A stretch of 64,000 nt of DNA from Hydractinia symbiolongicarpus (GCF_029227915.1 NC_079880.1:10691501-10755500), one strand, 5' to 3'. Positions 47,481 through 60,435 are shown, counted from the first letter of the stretch. Program-made: numbers and translations. Notes: a model not told the origin generated them from the letters alone.

Positions 47481-47691
47481 TTATAAAAACAAAAGCAAAA
47501 TACGTTTTGTATTTTACATCATTGAAGAGTTTATGAAAATATGTCAATGCTAACTTATCAAAAAAAAACCAAAAAAATACACGAACACAAATTCTTTGTT
47601 GTCAGCTCTTTATCTGTTGCTTCGATATTCAAAAAAGATGATTTAGAATGTGCTTACAACAAAACAATGCACTGACTTCGTTTCGAGTAAC

Positions 47692-50600
47692 TTAATTCCC
47701 AGTCTTTTTCTTCTGTTGCTCTGCTAGGAACGCTTCTGTGTGCTTGTTGTGACTGACCAACTTCCAACGGTTCATCCATGGTCCAGTGATTACCGTTCCG
47801 AAATCGTCCTCTCTGGTATCCTTAATAAAAATTAAATATCTTATTTGTTTGCAGTGTGTTATACAATGTCAACCTAATAATAGTTAAGACGTTGCAATAG
47901 ACGAGCTTAGTCGGACTCTCTTTCTAAACCTGGCAAGGTTCATGAAGATTCGCAGCAGATAGGAAAAACGTCGAGATGAAGGAGCAATTTAGCTGGTAAG
48001 TTACGAAATGGAGTAAATCCCACGCTGCAGATAGAAAAAACTTGAAAATAGAGATCAAGATAGTTGATGACATCTGTTGAGGGAAAACTTGCACGAATAT
48101 CATAGTAATCATAAAAAATAAATAGAAACTTGATAATGACATGCATCATTAAAAAAACGTATTGGGTTCTTAAACAACTAGTCGTTAGCCCGTGGAAAAA
48201 TGCACGGTTTCGCCCGTCCCAGCTAAGCTACCATTTTGCGTGACAGACAGACGGACGGAGGGACGGACAGACGTATACGGGCATTATAATATAGATACAT
48301 AAAAATGCTAAAAATCATACACTCGTGTAGGGCGCTACATTTTGCATTACAAACTTTTCCGGCGGAGTGCTAACAACTGCTACTTTTAATACCAAATAGA
48401 CGACCCATCCGAAACTGTACTTATAAAAGGCGCTATCCTCTGACTGTAGCCTCAAACATGTTCCGCGGGTTCAACACTCAGTCCTACCACAGAAACCTAC
48501 CCAGAAAATCATATAGATCAATGTGAACTCTATACAGCCGTCAACGATCTCATGGTTTAATGTTAAATAACACGATGTTTCGATATTCTTGCAATTTAGA
48601 AAAACTGCATTGTTTAATTGTTTAAGTTCATTATTTTCAACATCACACATTAAAATTGTATTTCTACCTCAACACTTTCGCCATTATATTCCCTTTCCAT
48701 TATTTGGTCAATGTTATCTGCCCAATCAATCTTAAAAGGTACCGAGTTATCCGCCTGACGCATTTTTACAGATTTCTACAAAAAAGAATTCATATATTAC
48801 TATCAGCCGAACAACCAAATATGGAAATAACATCTTTTGTTTTCTTAAAAGGTAAATGCACCTAATCAACTTCATGGTTGGGTTACTAATACTCTATATT
48901 TAAGCCAATTCCATAACTGCATTTCTGCAATAGTTTTATTTAGCGCATGCGCACTAACTTTTTTCGAAGTGCGCACGCACTTACAAAAAAAGCTCGTGAG
49001 CATTCCGCTGTTTAGCGTAAAATGCAGTCAAATGAAACTGAAACTTTCTTCTATAGTTATTAGCATGTTTGCAGCTTTTAACCGAACATTCCGCGAGAAT
49101 TTAAAGATAGAAAAGATGACGATGATAAAGAAAATATTTCCTCTGTTTTTTTTATTTAGTTCAATAGTATATTTAGTAACATTTCGTTATCCAATATAAA
49201 AAAGACAATCAGTGTTTCATTTTTCGAAACGATTTAAGTTGCATGATTAGAACAACCGATTTAGAATCGCTAAAAAATATTTTAGCCTAAAACTCAAGTA
49301 ACCTGGGTAGCAAAAGATTTGTTGTGCGTGAAACCTGCACTCCAACGCCCAATCACTCTTTGATATGCCGGGTGACAATTCAATATTTTTGGGCTAAATT
49401 TTAGAACATCAGATGATGTATATATGGGTGTGGCAACCCTGGTTTATGTCATTGCGATCTTTTTACAAACCTAAACACAGAAAAAATTTTAAGACACAAT
49501 CAAACTTACTTCAACGCCAGAACAATTGCTGGTACCTTCTTTATGCCATCTTAAATCAAGGCTCCATCGAGTCCGATCCGAGGTGTTGGAAAGACTACAA
49601 GTAAAGGTTCCTTTTCTAAACTTATTGCTATCGCTTGAAAGAACACTACAAGTACAGGTGTGTTTTGTGAACCTTTTTTGCCATCGTTAATACAAGTAAA
49701 AGTTTGATGTGTTAACTTTTTGTTATGATTTAAATAAACACATAGGATAGGGGATAATTTTGTACGTGATTTAAAAAATTCCCGTGTTGTTTCAATGAGT
49801 ACGGTATTTTGAAACACTAGTTGGTGACCCGTGTTCGCCCGTCCTTTATTTTCCGCATTTCGTATGTCTCACTACTGCGATTACCATGACAGAAAGACGT
49901 ACACGGGTATTATATTTCAACGTTTTTTTTTTATAAAAAATTTTATTTTCCCGATCACTTACGACTGACTTCAGTATAATTTAGCTGCATAAGCTGTCAC
50001 GTCGTAAGTGCAATTTAAAACCAAACTTCTGATTCTAAACGATGGTATCTGGTACAGTATTTAAAACAGTATTGAAATTAACAAAAGAAAGCGACAAGAA
50101 GCTGTAGTTTTTTTGGTTTTTTTTAACTACATTGCATTAAAGGGCTTTTAAATCTCTTAAAATTACTACATACGAGTTTCACTGGCTCCGCACAAACATT
50201 ATTTCTAACTCTCCCTGACTTTGAGCTTACAAATTTACTAATTTACTTTTTTAAGACAGTTACCAATTTATTAAGGTTGAGTCAATTTGGCTAAAAAATC
50301 CCAGCACATTTTTCTACGACTGATATGGCTTATCGCTGATGGCAGGACAAAAACTATTTTAAACTTCCAAAATCTCGCTTTCTTCGAGTTCTAAGAATGT
50401 TTTGACAAAAAAGAAACATAAATTTCCTTTATTTGTCAACATTTTTTTGATAAAAAAAGAAAAGGAAGCAAAACACACAAAACTAATTTGATAAACACAA
50501 AACAGAATTTGCCTCTTTTAACTCCGATATACACAGAAATTGTCTTGCTAACCTCCGATGTGGTATCAAATTATTGATGAACAATACACCTCCAAAGGGG

Positions 50601-53600
50601 ACTTCACAAAGCACAGCATCTTTTGCATCAACGCCTACGTGTTAATTGAGAAACAAGAATTACCATTACAAAAGAACGGTGTAAAAAACCCGTATAGATA
50701 AAGCATCTCGTCCTAGCAGTTTGGAACTTTTTCATCTTAGTGCGTCCTGTTAACACGTTCGAAGGAAATAAAAATTTTGTGAGCTGTCATATGAGAGAGA
50801 AGTCAACCACAAGTACAATGGCAGCATCGGGATAAATCACACTGCAATTTGCGGTTCTTATCAAGTATGTCCAAGAAGGATATTTTGGTCACGTGACAAA
50901 ACGTGATCTGTTGCTAAATTATCATCATGTCACGTGCTATTATTTTTTTATCAGTTGCTGCCATTAAAACCAGAGATTTAGTGATAAAACAGTGGTGAAA
51001 TATGTTACATTTATTGGCATAATGCAAATTTTATTAACTGGTTGGTATTTGCCGTGCTGTATTAAACTAAAACAAATTAACCCGAAAACCGAAAGTTCAG
51101 TCTTGCTAAATAATATCCTGCTAAGGTGTAAAAGTATTGTTGATAATTCATACCAAGTGATTTTATTTCCTCCTCTGCCAGATCAACATACCATGTTGGT
51201 CCAGCACAACAGGTGTGTGTAGCTATTTTTCCACTGCGATGACCATTTGGAACAACCTAGTCGAATAATAAAATAAAATTAACACTGAAAACTTCATGTT
51301 AAAAAAAGGGGGGTTGGGGGTCAGTGTTAACTATGCCAAACAGAATAATCAAGTATTCCTTGACATTATTGCTGGATTAAACTACAATAAAAGATAATGA
51401 CCAACTAACTAATCTCAACACAATCCAGTTGTATTTACTCACCTCCATGCATCCGTTTGACCGATTTGTGTTGAGCAGAGGAATCCAGGCTGTTGGTATT
51501 AACATCTCAGCTTCTCCAATTAAATAAGCATGATCTAAAAATATTTGATTGTGATGAAAAAAACACAAAGATAATTAACTTAATAGTTATGCGGAAACCC
51601 AGTATACTAGCTACTGTTGTCATATTGCCAACTACGACACTCTAACACAGTTAAAACTCACTGTAAACAAATTTGAACGAGGCACATAAAAGTGGAATCT
51701 AAAATACTCAACCTTGATGCCAGGGGACAACTGTTTCCTGAAAATGTGGGATCTAAAAATACATGTTAAAAAATACATTTTTTAATAAATTTGAAATATC
51801 AAGATTGGTATTTCTCGCATAAACACCCTTCCCCCCTTTTTGCATAGGCAATCAACAAACGACAACAATAGAAAACAACAACAACAGCAACAACGACGAC
51901 AACAATAATAAAACTAAAAACAACAAACATGTTGGATACCTTACATCTGATATTCCATGTAGGATGTCCCATTACATCAGCAGTTCCTAACACTTGTTCA
52001 GCAAAATTTAACAGTTTTTCGCAAGACCACAAATTTCGGATGGCCTAAAAAAATAATCAATTATCTTAAACTCTCAATTATCTCAATTATCTTGAACCAT
52101 ATGATTAAAAACAATAATTCATAATAAAAAAACTGGATGTATAACCAAGCGCAGACAGAATTTGAATTTCCATTAAGTTTCCATTTCATGATATTAGACA
52201 TATCAAATGTTTTAATTATACTTCAACTTTGCAACCAAACAGATTATTTCTAGTTCTCAAAATTAGAAGTTTCCCTAGTTTTTTTCATAAATTACGAACA
52301 AACCTTAATTTTTTAATAGCCTGAAAAAAGTCCTTAAATAAAAGTACTAATGCACAAGTATTTTTCCCCAGCCATTCTACTCCGTGTAACAGTGAATTTA
52401 TCACCTTGTCATACGTAAATTTGAAATTGGAACCATAAGATTCTGCAGCCTGATGGAAGAATGTGAAAACAATAAAATCTCAATACTCTTTACAATTTTA
52501 TTCCCACCTTTGACAGGTGATCACGTTTATGAAGAAGTATACCAAAGCCAGGAAAATCTTTATTTAAAAGGGTAGGACGTTTAAAGAAGTCTGCCTGCTC
52601 GTACATATCTATGAAAAATAAATAATTAAGCTGATAGTTATTGCTATGCTGTTTAGTTAATAAACCTTCACGACGGGCAGCACAGCAAAGTATAATTTTT
52701 AAACTCATAGTAACCACAATGGTAGCTATAAATGTAAACAAATAACATTGCTAGAGCATCGTTAAAACATATCTAAACACATGCATACTCAAAAATCAGT
52801 AAATCCAAACTCTTGAATCACTCTGCTGGAAAAGCAGAAAGAAATTTTAATAGTTTTAATATTAAGTTTAATAGTTTTATTATAAACAGCACAATGAGTA
52901 ACAAGAAAAATGGCGTCGAATTTCTTGGTATAGATAGACAAAACAGTTTATAATGTATTAATAGTTTATAAATTTTTAGAATATAAGTGGTTATTCAATT
53001 GTCTACTGACGTGGATTTGACTTCCTGTGTTGTTTTCTCTATAGCAACTGTTTTGAACAGTCGGTACGGCACTGTTACATGTCATAAGATTGAACCTTTT
53101 TTGACTAAATATCTGCCACTAATAATCTATTTTTAACCAAAACTTGTATGGTGAACAAAAAGGCAACCTGAACATGATAATGACATTTCCACCTAGTATT
53201 AGTTTTAGTCCCAATTGGTCTCAAAACACTTAAAATATATATAACAAATATGAGTGGCACCTCTCCAGCATGAGAGTGATACGTTACGTGTTCCTTTTTT
53301 GTCGTGCGGAATTAGAATAAAAAAATCTTTGATCAATCAAGCTCTGGACATTACATAGCAATAAAAATACAGTACACAAACCTTTAATCTTTCTGGCGTG
53401 AAATAATTTTTTCGCTACTCTATCCATCAACCACTTTAAGTCTTCTATAACAGGAAGCAGTTCATCTTCAGTAAAATAATTTTTAACCAGAACATAGCCC
53501 TGTAGAATAATAATTTAACAAACGTTATTTGACATACCTACTGCAAATAATTACTGTGATGATGTATATCTTTACCAGTGCATAGTATATTAAAAGTTTT

Positions 53601-53874
53601 CAGGAGCTCTTACATCAACTTTAATGCTTTTTTAAAAGACAAAAATTGATATGTGTGTAGTTAGCAAAATGTTAATCGGAGAAACTCAACTTCCCACTTT
53701 TTGGAAAGAAAAAAACACAATTGTGAAGATTTGTGAAGATTTTTCTCTAAAGAAATTGAAACAGATTTGTGGTACCTCTTCAAAATATTGTTTCAATTCA
53801 GCATCGTTCAGCTGGCCAGGTTTGTATGAGCTGATACTTGGTGGTGGTTTTGTAAATAAGTCAATAATAGACAT
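47692..53874 (-). CDS. Phytanoyl-CoA dioxygenase (PhyH) family Fe(II)/2-oxoglutarate oxygenase
   Basis: Twelve exons, all phases consistent, 363 aa: 53874-53776, 53499-53382, 52608-52508, 52449-52405, 52044-51940, 51737-51713, 51534-51443, 51256-51154, 50634-50553, 49594-49510, 48775-48668, 47820-47692. The double-stranded beta-helix iron site is visible: WHQD (His163, Asp165), a distal His255 in LIPHR, and the SDRTRWSLDLRW segment (Arg264/266) expected to hold 2-oxoglutarate. GYVLVKNYFTEDEL near residue 34 is the usual N-terminal PhyH helix. Known: the family hydroxylates lipid-CoA or small-molecule substrates using O2 and 2-oxoglutarate. I see no clear PTS1 at the C-terminus (KKKTGN) and no PTS2, so a peroxisomal role like human PHYH is not supported; substrate unknown. 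Exon 6 is only 25 nt and carries the first iron ligand. Confidence 0.93.
48178..48295 (-). repeat. Mini-Helitron in dioxygenase intron 11
   Basis: Minus orientation: A precedes TCTATATTATAATGCCCG, then a (CTGT/CCGT)n tract, hairpin, and CTAG at 48178-48181. 118 bp with clean ends, so among the younger copies. Confidence 0.8.
49817..49917 (-). repeat. Mini-Helitron, diverged, dioxygenase intron 9
   Basis: CTAG at 49817-49820, hairpin reduced to one arm, cgcccgtcctttattttccg, and a decayed 5' end near 49917. Confidence 0.6.
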
Positions 53875-56320
53875 ATCTAAAAATAAGGCCATTTCATATC
53901 CGATCATAAATGATAACAACTCAAATTTTAATTTTAGTTTTAAATTAATTCTTAATCTGGTGATGGGGAAAGCAACTGTAGATGGTGAAAGACATGCTTT
54001 AAAATACAAAAAGAGAAAAATCTTGTATAGAATATTTTAATATTTTTAATTTGACTAGTGATACAAATTTTGACAACTATAAAAACAAACATTTTAGATT
54101 TTAAAATATAAGCAAAAAATTAAAAATTAAAAATTAAAAAGAAAAGCACTTCTAAATATTCCAAAACTGATATTATAAGATTTTATAAAAGCTGAAACAA
54201 TCATAATCACATAAAACATGTTGTCTAAGATAAATGACGAACAACGCAAAGCCCAGTTGCAGAATAATACATAACCATTATTATGTTTACACACAAAGCC
54301 ACATCTTCCTAGTCCAGAAATACAATTTTTCCTGACTTTCTTTTACCAAAAAAGGAACTCTGTTACTTTTCTCTTAATTCAAACTGAATCCCTAGAAAAC
54401 TTGTAGAAACCCTACATTTTTTTACATTTGCATTAAATTCAAATATTTATATTATAGTACAATAAACTTCTTCTAAATTTTAAAAATTTCAAAAAAAATT
54501 ATAAAAAAAATGTTTATCATAAATCTACGTAATAAACATAATAGCCATTGCTTCTGAAGTCACGATACCATAGAAGAAGCGTTTGTTACACTATAGTAAG
54601 AAAAAAAAGAAGGGTCTATAAACATCTAAAACTGTAAACATCTTTTATTAAAAAATGACTAAGTAAATAAATTAATAAACGAATAAGTTAATGAATTGGT
54701 AAAGCACTACGAGTCTGCATGCAATACAGATACTGCCAATGTAAAAAACTGGAATGCAAAAGTAATTTAATGAATAGAGGTTGGTGTGTTTCATTGTCAA
54801 AAATAATGTCAGAACATTGGACTTGCATCAGTCTTTCTTATTAATATTGACACTCATAAATCATCATCATCATCATTCTCGACGGGGTATATTAATGACC
54901 CTCTTCCAATCTGATCTAGACTGTGTTAGATCTAAACTCAACTTCCTTTGTATCAAGTCTGTCCTTATAACCTCCTGCCAAGTCTTTCTCGGTCTGCCTC
55001 TGGGCTTTGCCGCAGGAACTATCAAGTCTCTACACTTTCTTACCCAATTATCCTCCTCCATTCTTTCCAAGTGCCCCAGCCAGTTCAATCTTCTTATCTG
55101 GATAACATCTTTAATTCTACGGAGACTTAGCCTGCTTCTTAGCTCATCTGAACTCTTTCTGTCTCTCAGACTGGCGTTACACATCCACCTAACCATTCTC
55201 ATATCATTCCTTTCTAAACGGTCAAGATTTTCCTGCTTCACTGCCCATGTCTCACTACCGTACAACATAACACTTCTTACACAGGCCTCATACAACCTAC
55301 CTTTTACCTCAATTGACAAGACTCTGCTAGTCAACAAAGGAAGTAACTCTCTGAACTTTTTCCAAGCAGAACCTATCCTGCAAGTAACACTTCTACCAAC
55401 ACCCCCTTTACTGCCCAACATATCACCTAAGTAACAGAAGTTCTCAACTATCTCTAACGAACCACTGTTGTACATCATTAAAGCTGGAAATACTTCATTC
55501 TCTATAATCTCACCTTTGCAACGCTTGCATACAAACTGTATGTCAGCTCTTAACCTTCCACTAATACTACTGCACTTCTTATGTACCCAATGCTTGCAAG
55601 TCTGACAAAAAATTGAGTTACTACCAACCCCTTTCCTGCAAACTCAAAGGTCACACTTGGCTGCAATGCTACTAATCATGACTTTAGACTTTGCTGTGTT
55701 TACCTTTAGCCCTTTCTCTTCTAGTCCTTTCTTCCACTTCTCAAACTTTTTAACTAATTCTTCCATCGACTCTGCTATGAGATCCAAATCATCTGCATAC
55801 AATAACTCCCATGGACAACCTGTTCTGAACTCCATCGACAGCGCTTCTAAGACTAGAATAAACAACAAAGGACTAAGTACAGAACCCTGATGTACACCAG
55901 CATTTACACTAAATTTATCACTAAGTGAATCATTAATCCTGACACGACTTCTAGCATTGCTGTACATAGACTGTACCATCGTAACTAGCCACTCATCCAC
56001 ATCTAATTTTCTCATAGCCCACCAAATAACTTTACGTGGCACTCTATCAAAAGCTTTCTCTAAATCTACAAAGGCAAAATAGAGATTCTTTCTCTTTCCT
56101 AAATACTTTTCCTGAAGCTGTCTGAGCAAAAATATTGCATCTGTAGTGCTACGCCGTGGAACAAAACCAAATTGCATCTTATGTATATAAATATCTAAAG
56201 TAAATGCCAACGAGTTAACAAATAACATATCTGATGAGAATTTTTGCTTATATACGTAAAAAATTTGAATTAAAAAGGCTTGCTAAAAGTTACAATGCCA
56301 TGTTTCTGACCTTCACACAG
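53875..56320. other. Intergenic, mostly a LINE remnant
   Basis: Separates the saposin-like gene from the dioxygenase gene, both on the minus strand. 53875-54870 is A+T-rich with no supported exon; the remainder is the LINE at 54870-56230. Confidence 0.65.
54870..56230 (-). pseudogene. Non-LTR retrotransposon (LINE) reverse transcriptase, 5'-truncated, one nonsense codon
   Basis: A single minus-strand frame from ~56228 to the stop at 54873 is interrupted by one in-frame TGA near 55642. It encodes reverse transcriptase motifs MQFGFVPRRSTTDAIF, FAFVDLEKAFDRVPR, AGVHQGSVLSP and the catalytic LLYADDL. After the stop comes a Cys-rich knuckle (CRKGVG...CQTCKHWVHKKC...CKRC) and then the LINE tail WLGHLERMEEDNW and PRGRPRKTW. 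No endonuclease is present, so the copy is 5' truncated, as is usual. The 3' flank ends in an (ATG)n-like run (gatgatgatgatgattta), typical of elements that end in a short microsatellite. Inactive in this copy. Confidence 0.92.
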
Positions 56321-58076
56321 TCATTTAAATATTTTCACAACATACCTTGTACAAAGTGTCAATTGTGTGCACACAGTAACAGGCTGAACATTATTCTCAA
56401 CAACAGCAACCATTAATCTGAGAATGATATCTAGAATTTTCTTACACTAAAAAAACCAAACAAAACTACATAGAAGGTGCTAACATGACCAACTCTCAGT
56501 TATTGCTAGGAGTTTTAATAAAAATATAATTTTTAAGGTAAACAAACTTTATTAATTTATTCTTTAACTTCAAATATTGCTTACATAACTGGTGATCATT
56601 CTCTCTGTCCCTGTTCTAAAAAACATTTTATTACAAATCTTTTCTTCAAGCCATGGAAAAAACTCAGCCTAAATAAAAAGCATAAAATACGATTTAAGAA
56701 ATTATACTTTAAACTTTGATAATTGAGTTGTGTATATTAATAAAATTTACAACAGTTTAAATTGTGCCTTCTGTAACATTTTTGTTGGCAGTGGTTGCCT
56801 GAAACTGTTATGACTTGCTAGTGGACTTCATTAGGCTTACCTAAGAGGTTTAGGACAACTTATTTCTTCCTCGCATTGGAAATGTTTTACAACTTGTGCA
56901 TGTATCGAAAGTTTAAATTTACATATTTAGTCCTAACACTGGTTGGCTGCTACAATTTGACCTAATAAACCATCACATTTTATGCAACACAAACCTAATT
57001 CTATCTTTGTATGTATGTCGCATAAAAGATTGGTTAAATAACAATAATAATTGCAGCATCATTGTTGGTTGTATTTTATATTTGGTGCTTATTAGCAGAG
57101 TCTTTTCATTTTTAGCTTGAGTTAACAACTTATTATGTATATATATACCTTTTGGCTTTGTACCAGTACCTTTGTTAACAGACAAACCGATGGTCTAGCT
57201 CTTGTGGTCATAAACAAAATTGTGATTAATGGTTGAATTTACACCAGCTGGGGATGTGGAGAAGGCTACCCCAGCCTTGGTTTAAAATTTTAGATATTTT
57301 CCAGCAAACTTGTTGTGTTATTTTTAGCTTTTTTCCAAATATAAATATCTGAAAAATAAAAACAAACTGCAGAGGGGAAACAAGACAATTTTGCTTTAGA
57401 GTACTTACAGAAGTTCGGTTTTCGTTCAATTGATACAAAAGTTCACCAACAAGAAATTCACAAATCATACAGCCTGTGCTTTGTGTTGACAGTTTAGTTG
57501 TTTCATCCACTAAAAAATTATATATTACTTTTAGGTGAAAGCTATGTAAATTTTCTGCTACTCAATTTTCTTTACGTATGGAGCTGCAATTATATACTAA
57601 ATTCCTAAATTTATTTTTAATAGAGTTTTTGACTGATAGTTTTCAGGGGATTAGCAAGTCCAGTGTTTTTTCCCCCCAACTCACATCATACTCACTGCTA
57701 TAGTTGCAGGAATCACAACAGTGTAAAATCATATGCCTCAAAATGTAACTTCAGCAGACTTTAGTGGTAGTCCTATTCCACAGAATGATCAAAATACATA
57801 ACAAAACATGTGGTAAAAAAAACATACCATGTATCTCTTTATACATTGCTTCAAATGACTTTAATGCATTGATAAGATTTTGAGAGGAATGCTTATGTGG
57901 TAATCCATTTGACCCTAGAATATAATCATATAAATATAATTAAAATTATGATACTCAAGTTATGATTTTCCTTAGTTAGGAGCTTTTACAATGTATTACA
58001 TAGACTTCCACTTTCAAAATAGCAAATGCTTACCTGCAGCTAATAACACAAAACATAAATAAACGAATAACACCAT
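56321..58076 (-). CDS. Small secreted saposin-B-domain protein
   Basis: Five exons: 58076-58034, 57914-57828, 57509-57409, 56668-56585, 56446-56321; 146 aa. A signal peptide (MVLFVYLCFVLLAA) is followed by a ~40-residue spacer and one saposin-B domain with the six expected cysteines at 57, 60, 89, 106, 131 and 137 (CMIC ... IC ... CKK ... VCTQLTLC). Known: saposin-like proteins bind or perturb lipid membranes and serve as lysosomal activators or as antimicrobial amoebapore-type effectors; a single secreted domain fits either. The last exon is read through to TGA at 56321-56323. An alternative is splicing at TACAAG|GTATG (56346) to a tiny exon at 54308-54287. Exon phases 1, 1, 0, 0 all agree. 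Confidence 0.85.
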
Positions 58077-58484
58077 CTAAAATAAATAAGTAAAATGTTT
58101 TAACAGCTAAAACATAAAAGACAAGCTCTAGAACTAGCACATCTGTTTGTGTAAAGGTAAAAAAAGGACTAATCTGTATATAATTTATAAACACCACATG
58201 ATATTTGGAGTTCTGGTTTCGTAAATGCTAAAAATCACATTTTCCCATAAAAATTGACTGTGTTGTTCTGATGCAATTGATGGTTACTTCACTTAGATTG
58301 ACAACTTAGTACATAATATGTATATACATATATATTACATACTTGCACAAAGCTCTAAACTTTTTGGCATTATCGAAAAGGGATAAATGATTAACATTGA
58401 AAGTGTTATAATCATAATTAGCACAGTGATTAAGTTTACAGTAAAGCACACTTGTGCAATCAAGGTTTCGTTGTTCGTAGTGTC

Positions 58485-58659
58485 TATTCGTACGCACTTT
58501 TGCCCATTTTTGCGTATGTATATGTTCATCCGCTATTCGTACGTAAGGTGCTTTAGGGTTAGGGTTAGGGTTAGGATTCTTTTTTCCTTTTTTCTACGTA
58601 TGAATAGCACTACGCACTATTAATACGCACTTTATGTCATATTAAAGTGCATACGAATA
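58485..58659. repeat. MITE-like element with an internal telomeric repeat
   Basis: tattcgtacgcacttt (58485-58500) and aaagtgcatacgaata (58644-58659) are inverted copies with one mismatch. Inside lie additional cgtacg/gcacttt motifs and 3.8 units of TTAGGG (58553-58575). No frame. Confidence 0.65.
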
Positions 58660-58847
58660 TACAGTTCCTTCGTTATTTACTGTATCTCAGTGGAGCAAAT
58701 GATTTACTTTATTATTGTGTCAACTAACAGTTATTTCCTCATGATTAGGCAAGGCTCATCGGTCTGGGAAAAAGTGCCATACTGATGTTGTAATTTATTT
58801 AGGGGCCAACAAAGCATAAACTGCCTTGGATAGGCTTTTGTCAATAA

Positions 58848-59149
58848 GGGGCCTTCGATATCGCCGCTAAGATTCCGACCCCGTCCCCCCTCTTTTAGCT
58901 GATTTCCGCCAGTGAAATATACACATTTGGATAAACCTTGGAAGGCTCAGGGGCGTGTTTTATAGATAAAAGTTATCGGAATTGATGACAAAAGGAATTA
59001 TACTCATGAACGACGAAGAATTTTCAGGCCACAAACAAATTTTTGAAATTTCTCAATCCTTAGTGGATTTTTTTTTCAAACTTTAGACCCCCTCCCCCCT
59101 TAGCGGCGATATCCCGCTAACGGAGCCCAAAAAAATTTTCGAAGGCCCC
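58848..59149. repeat. 302-bp MITE, PIF/Harbinger-like
   Basis: Terminal inverted repeats GGGGCCTTCGA...TCGAAGGCCCC are flanked on both sides by TAA (58845-58847 and 59150-59152), matching the 3-bp TWA target duplication of PIF/Harbinger elements. An inner tatcgccgctaag is also inverted at the other end (ttagcggcgata). Non-coding. Confidence 0.75.
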
Positions 59150-60435
59150 TAATGTCACTTCATTTTATTTTCATTATATGTTGTAAAAAAGTAGAAGTAA
59201 AGTAGGCCTTTAAGAGAAGAGATGGAGGTGACAAAAGGCATAACGTCCTTAAAAAATTGCAATCAACTGTAAACTGCTAACAGTCGCCAACCTAATGATT
59301 GCACTTAAGAAACAAAAATGTTCTCATTGGGATAGATTAGGATTCTAAAAGTCTACATATGACACGGGACGAAAGCTTTATAAAGTATATGTAAGTAAAA
59401 TTGTAATATGGCTACCTCTTATACGTTGCAGTCCTGTTTCAGGCTTTAAGAAAGTCCAGTCAGGTCAAATTACATTTCTAAAACTGAAAGTCATGTGCTT
59501 TTTTGATTGACTCGTTTTACCCCATGTATGGAGATAAGAATTATAAAAATTAGTACAAAACATCGAGCCTATCAAAACAAACGAACCACTCAACTTCCTC
59601 CCCAGTCTTAGTTTAGCGAATTGCTAACCATGTTGTTGCGGTTAGACAGAGAGAAACTATTTCGGAACATACAGTACCTTTTAACTATGACCATTTTGTT
59701 CAGACATTTGGCATTGACTCCATTTGGCACTGAACAAACTGAGTGGACCCAACACACGACGCACAACATAACAGTACATGCCTCTACACGGACGCTGAGT
59801 GTACGACACTACCGACTAAATTAATACAACCAAATAAACTCGATACACGAGCCGACATTACCCGACGTACTGAAATACTACAAGCATGGACTGTAGTAAC
59901 ACCATAACATGGCACCAGCCACACCGTAGGAATATTTCTTACTACGTAGCAAAATTTCATTCAAGTTTTATGCTTTAATGAAGACGCATTTCGAGATAGA
60001 TTCCTATACATAGGCCACGACCAGTATATTATGCTAGTTAGGGAAAATATTGTGGCATATTATTTTAGCTATGGCTTACCTACTGCGAGGTATTATAGAC
60101 TTAAGTTTGAAAATAGCTCATTTATGTTGTCATTCTTTATTGAGGTTGGTTCATAACACTTTATATCTGCATACCATCCAAACATGTGTCCGTAGTAACA
60201 GAATTAATTTTTTTCTACCCTATTTTTCTATTTAGAACTCTTTCTACTATGGATTGCGATTTAACTTGCCATTCTCAAATTTAAATCGGTCCTTTTTGGC
60301 ACAAAAATTCAGCGTCTAGTTTGAAATGGGTCGGTATCCAGTACTTATTAACATGACAGTCAAAATGGGGCGGCAATTTTATTTAAATTTATGTTATCCC
60401 AGAGCTTTGTCTCCCACTTTTTAATTCCTCCCCAA

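Larger units (their letters stand above)
43212..47691. other. Intergenic 4.5 kb
   Basis: Between the 5' end of KIF13 and the 3' end of the dioxygenase gene. It holds a likely KIF13 promoter area (43521-43760), a LINE scrap (43948-44028), a mini-Helitron (45351-45474) and the short hairpin repeat at 47443-47480. Frames at 44032-44301 and 44676-44906 have no signature. Confidence 0.65.

Noticed and set aside
54287-54308. Alternative terminal exon of the saposin-like gene (KMWLCV then stop)
   Set aside because: Phase and acceptor fit, but with only seven codons the match is easily by chance; reading through exon 5 to TGA at 56321 is simpler.
54781-55434. 217-codon plus frame
   Set aside because: Antisense shadow of the LINE coding frame on the minus strand.
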